Positions 36,716 through 48,549 of a stretch of 64,000 bases of DNA are shown one piece after another. This DNA is from Methylocystis sp. H62 (GTDB lineage Bacteria; Pseudomonadota; Alphaproteobacteria; Rhizobiales; Beijerinckiaceae), in contig NZ_JADNQZ010000049.1 in the NCBI RefSeq assembly GCF_015709515.1, positions 62,001 to 126,000 of the forward strand, written 5' to 3'. Below the pieces are notes generated by a model. The model made no database searches. It worked only from the letters and a program-made list of their open reading frames with translations, and was not told the origin of the DNA. A program made the translations under genes and the position numbers. Numbering within the stretch: position 1 is the first letter of the stretch; each line of letters starts with the position of its first letter.

Positions 36716-37164
36716 GCGTCGATCAACGCTCGGCGTCGCGTCTGGCGATCGTGCAGGCGCTTTACCAAATGGAAGTCGCCGGCAAAGGGCTCAACGAAAT
36801 TTTCGCCGAGTTCGAGTCTCACTGGATTGGACGCGAGATCGAAGGCGCGCAATATAAGCCGGCGGACGCCGCCTTTTTTCGCGACGTGCTGCAAGGAGTC
36901 CTGACCGACCAGGTCGCGATCGACCGGCAGATCGATCGCGCGCTGTCCGGCGGTTGGCCGTTGTCACGATTGGAGTCCGTCATGCGCGCCGCCCTGCGCG
37001 CCGGCGTCTATGAACTGCGGTCGCGCAAGGACGTCCCGGCGCGCGTCGTCATCAAGGAATATGTCGACGTCGCCGGCGCCTTTTTCGGGCCGACCGAGTC
37101 GGGCATGGTGAACGCCGTGCTCGACAGGATCGCGCATGAGGAGCGCGCCGAAGAGTTGAGTTGA
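36712..37164 (+). CDS. nusB: Transcription antitermination factor NusB
   Basis: 150 residues, all-helical. SASRLAIVQALYQMEV at the start and LESVMRAALRAGVYELRSRKDVPARVVIKEYVDVAGAFFG are characteristic of NusB, which with NusE binds boxA RNA and supports rRNA antitermination. It is translationally coupled to ribH through ATGA, a widespread arrangement. Confidence 0.97.
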   Translation: MSVDQRSASRLAIVQALYQMEVAGKGLNEIFAEFESHWIGREIEGAQYKPADAAFFRDVLQGVLTDQVAIDRQIDRALSGGWPLSRLESVMRAALRAGVYELRSRKDVPARVVIKEYVDVAGAFFGPTESGMVNAVLDRIAHEERAEELS

Positions 37165-37186
37165 CAGGAAAGCAGCCGCCCGTCTT

Positions 37187-37300
37187 CCTCGTCCTTCGAG
37201 ACGCCCGCTGCGCGGGCTCCTCAGGATGAGGAAGACGGCGGCGCCCAAACCTCGCCCTCATGCTGAGGAGCGAGAGAAGCTCGCGTCTCGAAGCACGAGG
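37187..37300. repeat. REP-like inverted repeat, family C
   Basis: CCTCGTCCTTCGAGACGC at the left pairs with GCGTCTCGAAGCACGAGG at the right; inside, CTCCTCAGGATGAGG and CCCTCATGCTGAGGAG pair with each other. The whole space between nusB and thiL is this element, a type common in Rhizobiales genomes. Confidence 0.7.
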
Positions 37301-37308
37301 GCGAAGCC

Positions 37309-38256
37309 ATGCAGCGCTACAGCGAAGACGACATCATCGCCCGCATCTTCGCGCCGATCGCCGGCGCGGCGGCGCTTGGACTCAAGGACGACGCGGCGCT
37401 TCTCGCGCCCGAAAGCGCGCCGCTCGTCGTCACGACCGACATGGTTGTCGCGGGCGTACATTTCTTCGCGGATGATGACCCTTCGCTGATCGCCAAGAAG
37501 GCGCTGCGCGTCAATCTCTCCGACCTTGCCGCCAAAGGCGCGGAGCCGATCGGCTTTCTGCTGGGCCTGGCGCTGCCGGCCCACTGGACCAACGCTTGGC
37601 TGGACGCTTTCGCCGCCGGGCTCGCCGAGGATGCGCGCGACTATGGCGCGCCGCTCATCGGCGGCGATACGGCTGCGACTCCGGGGCCGCTGACCATCTC
37701 GATCACGGCGCTTGGTCGCACGCGGCGCTTCGTGCCCCGCACCGGGGCAAGGCCAGGGGACGCCATCTTCGTGTCGGGCCCGATCGGAGACGCCGCGCTG
37801 GGTCTCGCGCTGCGCCGCGATCCGGCGCTGGCGCGACGGCTGTCGGATGAGGCGCGCGACTATCTGATCGGGCGCTATCTCCTGCCACAGCCGCGCCTCG
37901 ATCTCTCGACGTGGCTTTGCGCCAACGCCAGCGCCGCGATGGACATTTCGGACGGACTCGCCGGCGATCTTGCAAAGCTTTGCCGCGCCTCTGGCGTGAG
38001 CGCGATTGTCGATCTCGCCTCGGCGCCGCTTTCCAACGCGGCGCGAGAGGCGATCGCCCTCGACCCCGCACTCTTTGAAACGGCGATAACCGGCGGAGAC
38101 GACTACGAAATCCTCATCGCCGCAGGAAGCGAAGCGCCGCCTGCCGCGCCAGCCTGTCGGATCGGCGAATTTGTGGCGGGAAGCGTACCGCCGATTTTTC
38201 TCGACGGACACAAAAAGCCCGTCTTTTTCAAAAAATTGTCCTTCCAACACTTCTGA
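37309..38256 (+). CDS. thiL: Thiamine-monophosphate kinase
   Basis: 315 residues. It phosphorylates thiamine monophosphate to the active diphosphate. The AIRS-like fold landmarks include LKDDAALLAPESAPLVVTTDMVVAGVHF, KALRVNLSDLAAKGAEP, GGDTAATPGPLTIS and MDISDGLAGDLAKL, which hold the magnesium/ATP-binding acidic residues. It follows nusB as in many proteobacteria. Confidence 0.97.
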   Translation: MQRYSEDDIIARIFAPIAGAAALGLKDDAALLAPESAPLVVTTDMVVAGVHFFADDDPSLIAKKALRVNLSDLAAKGAEPIGFLLGLALPAHWTNAWLDAFAAGLAEDARDYGAPLIGGDTAATPGPLTISITALGRTRRFVPRTGARPGDAIFVSGPIGDAALGLALRRDPALARRLSDEARDYLIGRYLLPQPRLDLSTWLCANASAAMDISDGLAGDLAKLCRASGVSAIVDLASAPLSNAAREAIALDPALFETAITGGDDYEILIAAGSEAPPAAPACRIGEFVAGSVPPIFLDGHKKPVFFKKLSFQHF

Positions 38257-38442
38257 AAAATACGGGATCGCGCAGCATTGCCGTGCGGCCACGTTTCTGG
38301 CAGAAAGCCCGCTGGAAAGCTGCTGTCCCCGCCAGATTCGCTCGGCGGGGCCGCTGCTCCTTTTTTTGTTGCGCGACTCCGTTCGCGGCGACGCGACCAA
38401 TTCGGCCATTCCCCGGTCGAGGAACGAAAAGGCGAAGCCAAA

Positions 38443-40623
<2,181 letters not shown>

Positions 40624-40643
40624 GCGACGCGACACGCGTTTTA

Positions 40644-40677
40644 AGAGGGGCGGGGGAAACCTCGCCCCTCTTTTTTT
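40644..40677 (+). terminator. Intrinsic terminator of hppA
   Basis: AGAGGGGCG (40644-40652) and CGCCCCTCT (40663-40671) form a perfect 9-bp stem with a 10-base loop, followed by six more T. It begins 21 bases after the hppA stop and is the clearest rho-independent terminator in the window. Confidence 0.9.
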
Positions 40678-40726
40678 GAACTTGTCTTGTAAATAAATAT
40701 CAGCAACTTCTCCTGGGTTCAGGAAT

Positions 40727-40953
40727 ATGGCCCGCGTTCGCGAGAACTTTACGACCCAAGTCGAAAGCGCTTTGCTCGCCGAGATTCGCATGCTTGCAAA
40801 GCACGAGGGCCGGCAGCTTGAATCCGTCGTAGAGGACGCGCTGCGAACCTATGTCAAAAACGCAGCAGGACGAAGCCGCGACATCGCGTCATGGACGCCT
40901 ATCAATCGAGCCTTGAGCGCTACGGCGCCCTTTATGAGAAGCTCGCCAAGTGA
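40727..40953 (+). pseudogene. Antitoxin-like ribbon-helix-helix gene, frameshifted
   Basis: The first 44 codons (MARVRENFTTQVESALLAEI...) are an intact ribbon-helix-helix-type antitoxin start. The family's C-terminal sequence, HRVMDAYQSSLERYGALYEKLAK, is encoded directly downstream but in another frame, ending TGA at 40951-40953. Adding one A to the five-A run at 40856-40860 would restore a 75-residue protein. As written the frame runs to 40975 with an unrelated tail. No partner toxin follows. Either a slipped homopolymer in the organism or a sequencing error. Confidence 0.7.
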
Positions 40954-41090
40954 ACCGACCTGCGCGTCACGATGATTGGCGCTAGGCATCGGCGGCACGG
41001 GCCCAAGGCATGTGACTTTCCCGCGAGCGTCTTGCATTATCACGATGGACAAGCGCGCCAGTCGAACCTTCGGCCGCCCGGGCGGACTTC

Positions 41091-43124
41091 ATGACCCATC
41101 CTTTCTATTGTCTGCACACGCATGGCTTCATCCGAGTCGCCGTCGCGACGCCGAACGTGCGTGTCGCCGATCCGGCTTTCAACGTTGCGCGGACGATCGA
41201 ACTGGCGCGAGACGCTGACAAGCACGGCGCCTCGCTCGTGCTGTTTCCCGAGCTTGGATTGTCCTCATATGCGATCGACGATCTCTTGCAGCAGGAGGCG
41301 CTTCTTAACGCCGTTGACGCAGCGCTCGTCGACCTCGTCGAGGCTTCTCAAGCCATCCACCCGCTGATCGTCGTCGGCGCGCCGCTGCGCCATCGCGGCC
41401 GTCTCTATAATTGCGCCGTGGCGATCCTGCGCGGCCGCGTGCTCGCCGTGACGCCCAAGGTCTATCTGCCGAACTATCGCGAGTTCTACGAACAGCGCCA
41501 TTTCGCTTCGGGCGCTTTCATCTCTGGCGAGGACATCGCTGTCGCCGGACAAACCGCGCCCTTCGGCTCTGATACGCTTCTCGAAGCGACGGATTTTCCC
41601 GGACTCGTGATCCACACGGAAATTTGCGAGGACGTATGGGTCCCCATTCCCCCTTCGGCGCGTGCGGCTTTGGCGGGCGCGACCGTGCTGCTCAATCTCT
41701 CGGCGTCGAACGCGATCGTCGGCAAATCCGACTATCGCGAGACGCTCTGCGCTGCGCATTCGGCGCGCTGTCTTGCGGCCTATCTCTATTCGGCGGCGGG
41801 GCAGGGCGAGTCGACGACGGACCTCGCGTGGGACGGAGAAGCGCTGATCTGCGAGAAGGGCGACGTTCTCGCCAAGGCGCCGCGCTTTTCCGATGAGCCA
41901 CAGCTGGCGCTGGCCGATATCGATATCGGTCGCCTCCTCGCTGAGCGGATGCGGCAAGGCACGTTCGGAGCCTGCGCCGACGTGGAGCAGGGCGCGATAA
42001 ACTATCGCCGCATCGCCTTCGAACTCGCTCCCGTCTGCGACCGCGATCTTGGGTTTCTGCGCGAGGTCGGACGCTTTCCCTTTGTCCCGGCGGATGAAAC
42101 GCGGCTCGCCGAGCTGTGTTTCGAGGCGTTCAACATACAATCGCACGGCCTCGAACAACGGCTGCGCGCCACGAAAATAAAAAAGGCGGTGATCGGCGTC
42201 TCTGGCGGGCTCGACTCTACACAGGCGTTATTGGTCGCGGTGACCGCGATGGATGCGCTCGGTCTGCCGCGCGAAAATGTGCTCGGCTTCACGCTGCCGG
42301 CCTTCGCCACGAGCGAAAGCACCAAGGCCAACGCTTGGCGGCTGATGCGCGCGCTCGGCGTCACCGCGCAAGAAATCGATGTCACCGCGGCTTGTAAGCA
42401 AATGCTCGCCGACATCGATCATCCGGCCGCGCGCGGGGAAGCGGTTTACGACACAACTTACGAGAATGTGCAGGCGGGCGCGCGCACGTCGCTGCTGTTT
42501 CGTCTTGCCAACCGCCATGGCGCGCTGGTCATCGGCACTGGCGACCTGTCCGAACTCGCCCTCGGTTGGTCCACCTATGGCGTTGGCGATCAGATGTCGC
42601 ATTACAACGTCAACGCCTCAGTGCCCAAGACGCTTATTCAGCACCTCATCCGCTGGTGCGCGCGCGACGCGCGATTTGGCGCGGAAACGGTCGGCGTGCT
42701 CGAGGACGTTCTCGCGACGGAAATCTCCCCCGAGCTGGTGCCCGGTGAAGAGAGACAGCGCACCGAGGAAACGGTCGGGCCCTATGCGCTGCAGGATTTC
42801 AATCTTTACTATGCGACACGCTACGGATTTACGCCGGCGAAGATCGCCTTTCTCGCTTGGCGCGCCTGGCGACATGCGGCTGCGGGATCATGGCCCATAG
42901 GCGTCGCTGAAGAGGACAAGATCGCCTATGACCTCTCGACGATCAAACATTGGCTCGGCGTTTTCGTGAAGCGATTCTTTGAGGGCAGTCAGTTCAAGCG
43001 GTCGGCGATGCCGAACGGCCCCAAAGTCAGTTCGGGAGGGTCGCTGTCGCCGCGTGGTGATTGGCGCGCGCCATCGGATTCGGTTGCGGACGCGTGGCTG
43101 AGTTCGCTCGACGATATTCCCTGA
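41091..43124 (+). CDS. nadE: Glutamine-dependent NAD+ synthetase
   Basis: 677 residues in two domains. The N-terminal nitrilase-like amidase carries the Glu/Lys/Cys triad in [23 protein letters not shown] and [10 protein letters not shown]. The C-terminal NAD synthase domain has the ATP P-loop SGGLDST (near residue 370) and [19 protein letters not shown]. It converts deamido-NAD to NAD with ammonia from glutamine. Single gene with its own promoter. Confidence 0.97.
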   Translation: MTHPFYCLHTHGFIRVAVATPNVRVADPAFNVARTIELARDADKHGASLVLFPELGLSSYAIDDLLQQEALLNAVDAALVDLVEASQAIHPLIVVGAPLRHRGRLYNCAVAILRGRVLAVTPKVYLPNYREFYEQRHFASGAFISGEDIAVAGQTAPFGSDTLLEATDFPGLVIHTEICEDVWVPIPPSARAALAGATVLLNLSASNAIVGKSDYRETLCAAHSARCLAAYLYSAAGQGESTTDLAWDGEALICEKGDVLAKAPRFSDEPQLALADIDIGRLLAERMRQGTFGACADVEQGAINYRRIAFELAPVCDRDLGFLREVGRFPFVPADETRLAELCFEAFNIQSHGLEQRLRATKIKKAVIGVSGGLDSTQALLVAVTAMDALGLPRENVLGFTLPAFATSESTKANAWRLMRALGVTAQEIDVTAACKQMLADIDHPAARGEAVYDTTYENVQAGARTSLLFRLANRHGALVIGTGDLSELALGWSTYGVGDQMSHYNVNASVPKTLIQHLIRWCARDARFGAETVGVLEDVLATEISPELVPGEERQRTEETVGPYALQDFNLYYATRYGFTPAKIAFLAWRAWRHAAAGSWPIGVAEEDKIAYDLSTIKHWLGVFVKRFFEGSQFKRSAMPNGPKVSSGGSLSPRGDWRAPSDSVADAWLSSLDDIP

Positions 43125-43195
43125 CGCGCAAATTGAGCCGGCCACTCGAAAGAGCGCCCGGCTCATTTACGACTGCGAGATTACGCGACGACCGC

Positions 43196-43369
43196 TTAGG
43201 CGCGCCGGACGAGGCCGAGAACGACCGATACGACCAGCAGAACCAACGCCAGCCAGAACAATATCCGGGCGCCGTCCACCGCGACGCCGGCCACGCCGCC
43301 AAAGCCCAGAAATCCGGCAATGAGAGCGATGACCAGGAACACCACGGCCCAATACAGAAGGTTGCCCAT
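43196..43369 (-). CDS. DUF1328 (YtjA-like) small membrane protein
   Basis: 57 residues: MGNLLYWAVVFLVIALIAGF, then LGFGGVAGVAVDGARIL and a second membrane helix ending GLVRRA. The two-helix hairpin with GFGGVAG between helices is diagnostic for DUF1328, a family associated with stress but without known function. GGAGGT precedes the ATG by a normal distance. Confidence 0.88.
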   Translation of the reverse strand: MGNLLYWAVVFLVIALIAGFLGFGGVAGVAVDGARILFWLALVLLVVSVVLGLVRRA

Positions 43370-43518
43370 TTTGACCTCCGCTTGTGAACTCTCGTCCTAA
43401 AACGCGTCCGCTGCATACATGTTCCGACGCGAACGCATCCCCGCGATTGCTTAGGTCTCGACGCCCGCGAAATCTGCATTAAGATAGCCAAAGCGTTACC
43501 TGCACAGTGACGTGATCT

Positions 43519-44182
43519 ATGTGCTATTCGCTTGAGGCAAGCATTACGGCTGGGCTCGGCCTAGGGTTGGCGGGCTACGGAATGGTTGCAAAAGCGCTGC
43601 GCCACGACCGGCGCATCTTGCTTTTCGCGGCATTCCCGCTTGTGTTCTCGGCGCACCAGTTCGTCGAAGCTGCGGTATGGCTCACGCGGGCCGATCCCGT
43701 CGCCGGGCAGCCTTATCGTTATGTCTACACCTTAATCGCTTTTACAATGTGGCCTGTGCTGACGCCTGCGGCAGCCGCCTATGCGGAATCGGATCCGGAG
43801 CGAAATCGTCTTTGGTGGACCATGGGCGGCGTGCATTGTCCTGGCCGCCTATCTTATTGCCAAACTCGCCGGCGCCGACGGCATCGACCTGTCGGTGTAT
43901 CGGCATTCGCTCGCTTACGATCCGCTGTTCGAGCGTCCGCCGCTCGTGACGGATTTTCTCTATCTCGTAATGACCGTGTCGCCGCTCATTTTCAGCCAGC
44001 GACGGGCGATCAACGTTTTCGGCGTCGCGGTGTTGGCGACGTTTTTCTTGGCGCTCGCCGCTAACCGGCCGGCTTGGTATTCGGTTTGGTGTCTCGCTGC
44101 TGCGCTGTTCAGCCTGATCATCGCGCTCGCGATTGAAGAAGAGCGCAGCTCCGACTTCGACGGACTGGAAATGCAGCGCTAG
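43519..44182 (+). pseudogene. Multi-pass membrane protein split by a frameshift
   Basis: Two overlapping frames encode consecutive parts of one protein. The first (43519 to about 43828) reads MCYSLEASITAGLGLGLAG ... WPVLTPAAAAYAESDPERNRLWWTMG. The second continues AACIVLAAYLIAKLAGADG ... and ends LEMQR at 44182. One extra base near GGCGGCG at 43825-43831 explains the break; joined, the product would be about 220 residues with 6-7 membrane helices. The MCYS start and the FPLVFSAHQFVEAAVWL segment resemble a family of unknown membrane proteins (DUF6629-like, tentative). May be a sequencing error. Confidence 0.65.
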
Positions 44183-45045
44183 CGAGCGCTGGCCGCGTTC
44201 GTCGCCCATTCGATGTAGCGCTTGCGCAGCAGGCGACTCGTGTCGCCCGGCGCGCCAGATCCGATGGGGCGGCCATCGAGCGAGACGACCGGCAGCACAA
44301 GATTGGAGGCGCTCGTGAGGAAGGCTTCCTTCGCCTCATAAGCCTCGGCGACCGAGAAACTGCGCTCCTCGACGGTCAATCCTTCCCGCTCCGCGAGCAA
44401 CTGCACGGCTTTCCGTGTACAGCCGGGAAGAACGGCCGAGGAGTTTAGACGTGTCACGAGCACGTTCTCGCGGGTGAGGATGAAGGCGGTCGAGGATGAG
44501 CCTTCGGTCACGAAACCGTCCTGATCGACCATCCAAGCCTCCTGGCAGCCGCCCTCAAGCGCCGCTTGCTTCGCCAGGACCTGCGCGAGCAGCGCCGTGC
44601 TCTTGATGTCGCGTCGCGCCCATCGAAGATCAGGAACGGTAAGTACTTTTACGCCGGTTTCGGCGGCGGGCGAGGCGATGATGTTTTTCTTCTGAGCGAA
44701 GGCGACGAACGTCGGCGCCGCTTCCGCGGGAAATCCGAACTCGCGCTCGGCGGCGGCGCCTCTGGTGATCTGGAGATAGACGAGGCCTTCGCTCAAGCCA
44801 TTCTTGGCGATAAGTTCGGCCTCGATTTCCGCGATGCCCGCCATCGGTACAGGATTTTCCATACGCAGTTCGCGCAGCGAACGCTCGAGTCGCGAAAGAT
44901 GCGATGCATTGTCGATCAGCCTGCCGCCAATGACGGCGGCGACCTCATAAACGCCGTCGGCGAACAGGAAGCCGCGGTCTAGAATCGACACGCGCGCCTC
45001 GTCGATGGGGATGTAAGCGCCGTTCACGTAAGCGATATCAGACAC
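44179..45045 (-). CDS. D-amino acid transaminase-like class IV aminotransferase
   Basis: 288 residues. PLP-dependent fold type IV enzyme; the start MSDIAYVNGAYIPIDEARVSILDRGFLFADGVYEV and the cofactor lysine in RRDIKSTALLAQV match bacterial D-alanine aminotransferases. EGSSSTAFILT and the TSASNLVLPVVSLDG segment complete the active site. D-alanine transamination could link to the peptidoglycan genes in the window, but branched-chain enzymes share the fold, so substrate is moderately certain. Its stop overlaps the convergent frameshifted gene by 4 bases. Confidence 0.88.
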   Translation of the reverse strand: MSDIAYVNGAYIPIDEARVSILDRGFLFADGVYEVAAVIGGRLIDNASHLSRLERSLRELRMENPVPMAGIAEIEAELIAKNGLSEGLVYLQITRGAAAEREFGFPAEAAPTFVAFAQKKNIIASPAAETGVKVLTVPDLRWARRDIKSTALLAQVLAKQAALEGGCQEAWMVDQDGFVTEGSSSTAFILTRENVLVTRLNSSAVLPGCTRKAVQLLAEREGLTVEERSFSVAEAYEAKEAFLTSASNLVLPVVSLDGRPIGSGAPGDTSRLLRKRYIEWATNAASAR

Positions 45046-45257
45046 GGTTGGCTCCCGGGAGAAGGGAGCGCAATCTACAGCAGCGCTCGCGGCTTGTCCT
45101 GCCGACGCTTCGGGCTCTATCGCTAGGGCCGGGGAGGCCTAGATAGATGGTCTGCGGTGATCGCCCTTGAGGGCTCCTCGCGACCTCGGTCGCGGACGCC
45201 GATGCGCTGGCGCGCTTTGAGAAGCGGATAATACGCTGACGAGCGGAAGGAGGATCC

Positions 45258-46658
45258 TTGGGCGAGGACATCAAAACCACGGGCTTCACGCCCGCCGACA
45301 AGACGCGCTTTGCCGGCCGGCTCGCGCAGGAAACCGATCTCGCGCGCGTCCTGTTCGAACAGGACAAATTTTCGCGCGACGGCCACATGGTCGGCTTCGA
45401 AGTCGAAACCTGGATCGTCGATCACAATTATGCGCCGTCCTCGATCAACCAGGAAGTTCTCGAAACTCTCAATGATCCGCTCGTCGTGCCGGAGCTGTCG
45501 CGCTTTAACGTCGAGTTGAATTGCGCGCCGTTCCACCTCAAAGGCGATGCGCTAACGCAAGCGCACAGGTCGCTGACGGATCTATGGGCGAAATGCAACG
45601 ACGTGGCGCATCGGCTCGACGCCAATCTGGTGATGATCGGCACGCTGCCGACGATCCGCGACAGCGATCTGACGATTGCCAATATGTCGCCGCTCAACCG
45701 CTACTATGCGCTCAACCAGGAGGTGCTTCGTCTGCGCGGCGGGCAGCCGTTGCACGTCAATATCGCGGGCCGCGACCGCCTTGCGTCCGAGCACAAGGAT
45801 GTGATGCTCGAGGCTGCGACGACCTCGTTTCAAATCCATCTCAAAGCCCCGGCCGATCTGGCGCATCTCTATTACAACGCCTCGGTGGCGGCGTCGGGGC
45901 CGATCCTCGCCGCCAGCGGCAACGCGCCTTTCCTTTTCGGCAAGGCGTTGTGGGAGGAAACGCGCATTCCGCTGTTTGAACAGGCGGTGAAGATGCCGGG
46001 CCCGGCCAGGGTCTGCATGGGCTCCGGCTACGCCGACGGGTCTCTCATCGAGATCTTCGAGGAAAATCTTCGCGACTATGAGGCGCTGCTTCCCGTGGCC
46101 TATGACGACCCGCCCGAGGCGATGCGCCACCTGCGGTTGCATAATGGCGTCATCTGGCGCTGGAACCGTCCGCTGATCGGCTTCGACGAGAACGGGGCGC
46201 CGCATCTGCGGGTCGAACACCGCATTCTGCCCGCGGGACCGACCTTCATCGATATGATGGCCAACGCCGCGCTTTACCTGGGCCTCGCGCGCGCCATCGC
46301 CATGAGCGGGGACGGCGGCGCCGGCGGCCTCGCCTTCGCCGACGCCAAACGAAATTTTTACGCCGCGGCGCGCTTTGGCCTCGACGCTAAGCTCGAATGG
46401 CCGGGCGAAGGCGAGATCGCCGCAGATCGTCTGCTGCTCGATCGGCTGATTCCCGACGCCAGGGCGGGGCTTCGCGACCTGGGCGTCGCCGAAGCCGATT
46501 TCCTCGATATCGTCGAAGCTCGGGTGCAGACGCGGCAAACCGGGGCGGCTTGGCAGCGAAAAGCCCTTGAGGCGCGCGGCGGGGACCTTTATGCCCTGAT
46601 GGCGGCCTATTGCGAGCGCCAGCGGAGCGGCGCCCCCGTCCATCAGTGGGAAACATGA
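45258..46658 (+). CDS. GCS2-type glutamate-cysteine ligase-like carboxylate-amine ligase
   Basis: 466 residues from a TTG start with a strong GGAAGGAGG site. VGFEVETWIVD near residue 48 and SRFNVELNCAP are the metal/ATP-binding glutamate motifs of the GCS2 superfamily, with SFQIHLKAP and HLRVEHRILPAGPTFIDMMANA downstream. Such ATP-dependent ligases join a glutamyl or other carboxyl group to an amine; true glutathione synthesis is not shown, since no gshB follows. It overlaps an M14-type amidohydrolase gene by 4 bases, suggesting a two-step modification pathway. Confidence 0.82.
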   Translation: MGEDIKTTGFTPADKTRFAGRLAQETDLARVLFEQDKFSRDGHMVGFEVETWIVDHNYAPSSINQEVLETLNDPLVVPELSRFNVELNCAPFHLKGDALTQAHRSLTDLWAKCNDVAHRLDANLVMIGTLPTIRDSDLTIANMSPLNRYYALNQEVLRLRGGQPLHVNIAGRDRLASEHKDVMLEAATTSFQIHLKAPADLAHLYYNASVAASGPILAASGNAPFLFGKALWEETRIPLFEQAVKMPGPARVCMGSGYADGSLIEIFEENLRDYEALLPVAYDDPPEAMRHLRLHNGVIWRWNRPLIGFDENGAPHLRVEHRILPAGPTFIDMMANAALYLGLARAIAMSGDGGAGGLAFADAKRNFYAAARFGLDAKLEWPGEGEIAADRLLLDRLIPDARAGLRDLGVAEADFLDIVEARVQTRQTGAAWQRKALEARGGDLYALMAAYCERQRSGAPVHQWET

Positions 46659-47722
46659 CGAGAACAGTGACCGACGCGCCTTGCGCCTTGCTCGACCGGC
46701 TGCCTGATGGATTTCTCGACTGCCCCGCCAATCGCCTGAAGGACATCCTTCCTCGACCGACGCTGTTCGACCTTCCGGGCCGCGACCCGCAACCGGTGTT
46801 CGTGTCTACGCTGCTGCATGGGAATGAGACGAGCGGGCTCGCCGCCGTGCAGGAGACTTTGCGCCGTCACGCCGCGCGCGGGCTCAATCGGTCGCTCATC
46901 CTGTTCATCGGCAATGTCGACGCCGCGGCGGCGAATGTGCGCACGCTACCCAGTCAGCGCGACTTCAACCGGGTGTGGCGCGGCACGGCCTTTCCCGATG
47001 ATCCGCTCGCGCATATGGCGCGCTGGATTTACGACTACGTCGAGAAGCGCCGAGCCTTCGCCGCCGTCGACATCCACAACAACACCGGTTTCAATCCTCA
47101 CTACAGCTGCATCACCAGGCTTGAGCCGAAATACGTCGCGCTCGCGCAGCTTTTCTCCCGCATCGTCGTGCATTTTCAGCGCCCGCGCGGCACCAGCGCC
47201 GCGGCCTTCGCGGAACTATGTCCGGCGATCACGGTCGAATGCGGCAAGTCGGGCGCCGATGCCGGCGTGGCGCATGTCGTCGAATTGCTCGACGCCTGCC
47301 TCTCGATCGCAGAGCTTCCCGATCACGCGCCGGCCCCGCACGACATCGAATTGCTGCGCACCTGCGCCATCGTGAAGCCGCCCGCCGGCGCAAGCTTTTC
47401 CTTCGACGGAACGCCGGCGGACTTTGTCTTCCGCCCCGATATCGACCATCTGAATTTCAGCGAATTGGGCGCTGGCGCCTCTTTCGGCGCGTTGGGCGAC
47501 GAAGACGCGCGCCTGGAAGTCCTCTCCGGCGAGGGGTTCGACACGCAACCGCTCAACTATTTCGATTATGCCGGCGGTGAAATCAGGCTCGCGCGCCCCG
47601 CCATTCCGGCCATGCTGACAGTCGATCGCCGCGCGGTGCAGCAGGATTGTCTATGCTATCTGATGCACCGCATCGGCATGGACGGCTTGGGATATAGCCG
47701 CACTGACGCGAACGCGCATTAG
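46655..47722 (+). CDS. M14-family metallohydrolase (AstE/aspartoacylase-like)
   Basis: 355 residues, no signal peptide. Zinc ligands are His55 and Glu58 in LLHGNETSG and His141 in VDIHNNTGFNPHYSC; Glu195 in TVECGKSG is the likely catalytic base. The order and RDFNRVWRG (substrate-binding arginines) match the succinylglutamate desuccinylase/aspartoacylase branch of M14, which cleaves N-acyl amino acids. The start codon overlaps the ligase stop (ATGA), so both act in the same process. The natural substrate is unknown. Confidence 0.85.
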   Translation: MTRTVTDAPCALLDRLPDGFLDCPANRLKDILPRPTLFDLPGRDPQPVFVSTLLHGNETSGLAAVQETLRRHAARGLNRSLILFIGNVDAAAANVRTLPSQRDFNRVWRGTAFPDDPLAHMARWIYDYVEKRRAFAAVDIHNNTGFNPHYSCITRLEPKYVALAQLFSRIVVHFQRPRGTSAAAFAELCPAITVECGKSGADAGVAHVVELLDACLSIAELPDHAPAPHDIELLRTCAIVKPPAGASFSFDGTPADFVFRPDIDHLNFSELGAGASFGALGDEDARLEVLSGEGFDTQPLNYFDYAGGEIRLARPAIPAMLTVDRRAVQQDCLCYLMHRIGMDGLGYSRTDANAH

Positions 47723-48075
47723 GGTTTCTCCGGCCGCACGTCCTCGATGACATAGAGGCCTTTCGCGTCGCGACTGATCGTGAATTTGATCTTCATGCCT
47801 TTCGACAGGCTGGAGAGATCAACGTTCGGCGCCACGCGAAACGCCATTGTCATAGGCGACATTTCCAGCGGTCCCGTGATCGGCCCATGGGTGATCATGA
47901 TCCCTCGCTCGTCCGCGTCGACCGCTCTGACGACGCCCTCGCCTTGCCCGGTCGTCTTCTCCGCCTGTTCCGTCACCTGGGCGACAGTGTAGCGCGGCGC
48001 GCCTTGGACCGCCGCGCCGCCAATCCCGATAGAGATGGCGGCGCATGCCGCGACGCGTGCAAATCGCGTGTTCAT
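47719..48075 (-). CDS. CusF-like periplasmic copper-binding protein
   Basis: 118 residues with a signal peptide (MNTRFARVAACAAISIGIGGAAVQG). The mature OB-like domain contains VRAVDADERGIMITHGPITG followed by MSPMTMAFRV: the His and two Met typical of the CusF Cu(I)/Ag(I) site. The tryptophan that caps copper in E. coli CusF (in GWPAMTMRF) is absent. It lies 30 bases downstream of csp1 on the same strand, a fitting partner for copper handling. Confidence 0.85.
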   Translation of the reverse strand: MNTRFARVAACAAISIGIGGAAVQGAPRYTVAQVTEQAEKTTGQGEGVVRAVDADERGIMITHGPITGPLEMSPMTMAFRVAPNVDLSSLSKGMKIKFTISRDAKGLYVIEDVRPEKP

Positions 48076-48105
48076 CGAAGTTCCCGATCTTGCTGTTGAG
48101 GTCGG

Positions 48106-48549
48106 TTAGACTTTACGGCACTCGTCGGCGCATTTCTGGCACGCTTTGCCGCAGGCCACGCATTCGGCGATCTTCGGAAACTTGTCGCACTGCTTTTTGC
48201 AGTCTTCGCAAATCATGGCCACCGTCTTCGCCAGCGGACCGACATGCGACGAGTTGAGCGCTGCAAGCGACGCCAGCGCGTTGCATGCGGCGACAAGCTG
48301 CAGCGAGGCGTCCGCACATTCGGCCATGCTCGTGTCTTTCATCGCAAACATGCCAAGACAGTGCCGAAGGCAGTCATTGCCGGTGGAGACACATTCGATG
48401 CTCGCATGTTCCAGGTTTTTGTAGAGCGGCGGATGCATATCCTCCATTTTGGCCGCGCTGTCCTGTTGGCCGGTTGCCTGAGCAAACGCTTGGGAGGCGG
48501 ACACGACGGCGGCGGCGGTTCCGACTGCGATGAATTCGCGACGTTCCAT
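48106..48549 (-). CDS. csp1: Copper storage protein Csp1-type, Tat-exported
   Basis: 147 residues. The N-terminus MERREFIAVGTAAAVVSASQ is a twin-arginine signal. The mature four-helix bundle contains 13 cysteines, the number found in Csp1 of Methylosinus trichosporium, spaced along helices as in IECVSTGNDCLRHCL, ECVACGKACQKCADECRK. Csp1 tetramers store many Cu(I) ions for the particulate methane monooxygenase. The ATG at 48549 follows GGAG. Downstream is a CusF-like gene. This is the best indicator of a methanotroph. Confidence 0.95.
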   Translation of the reverse strand: MERREFIAVGTAAAVVSASQAFAQATGQQDSAAKMEDMHPPLYKNLEHASIECVSTGNDCLRHCLGMFAMKDTSMAECADASLQLVAACNALASLAALNSSHVGPLAKTVAMICEDCKKQCDKFPKIAECVACGKACQKCADECRKV

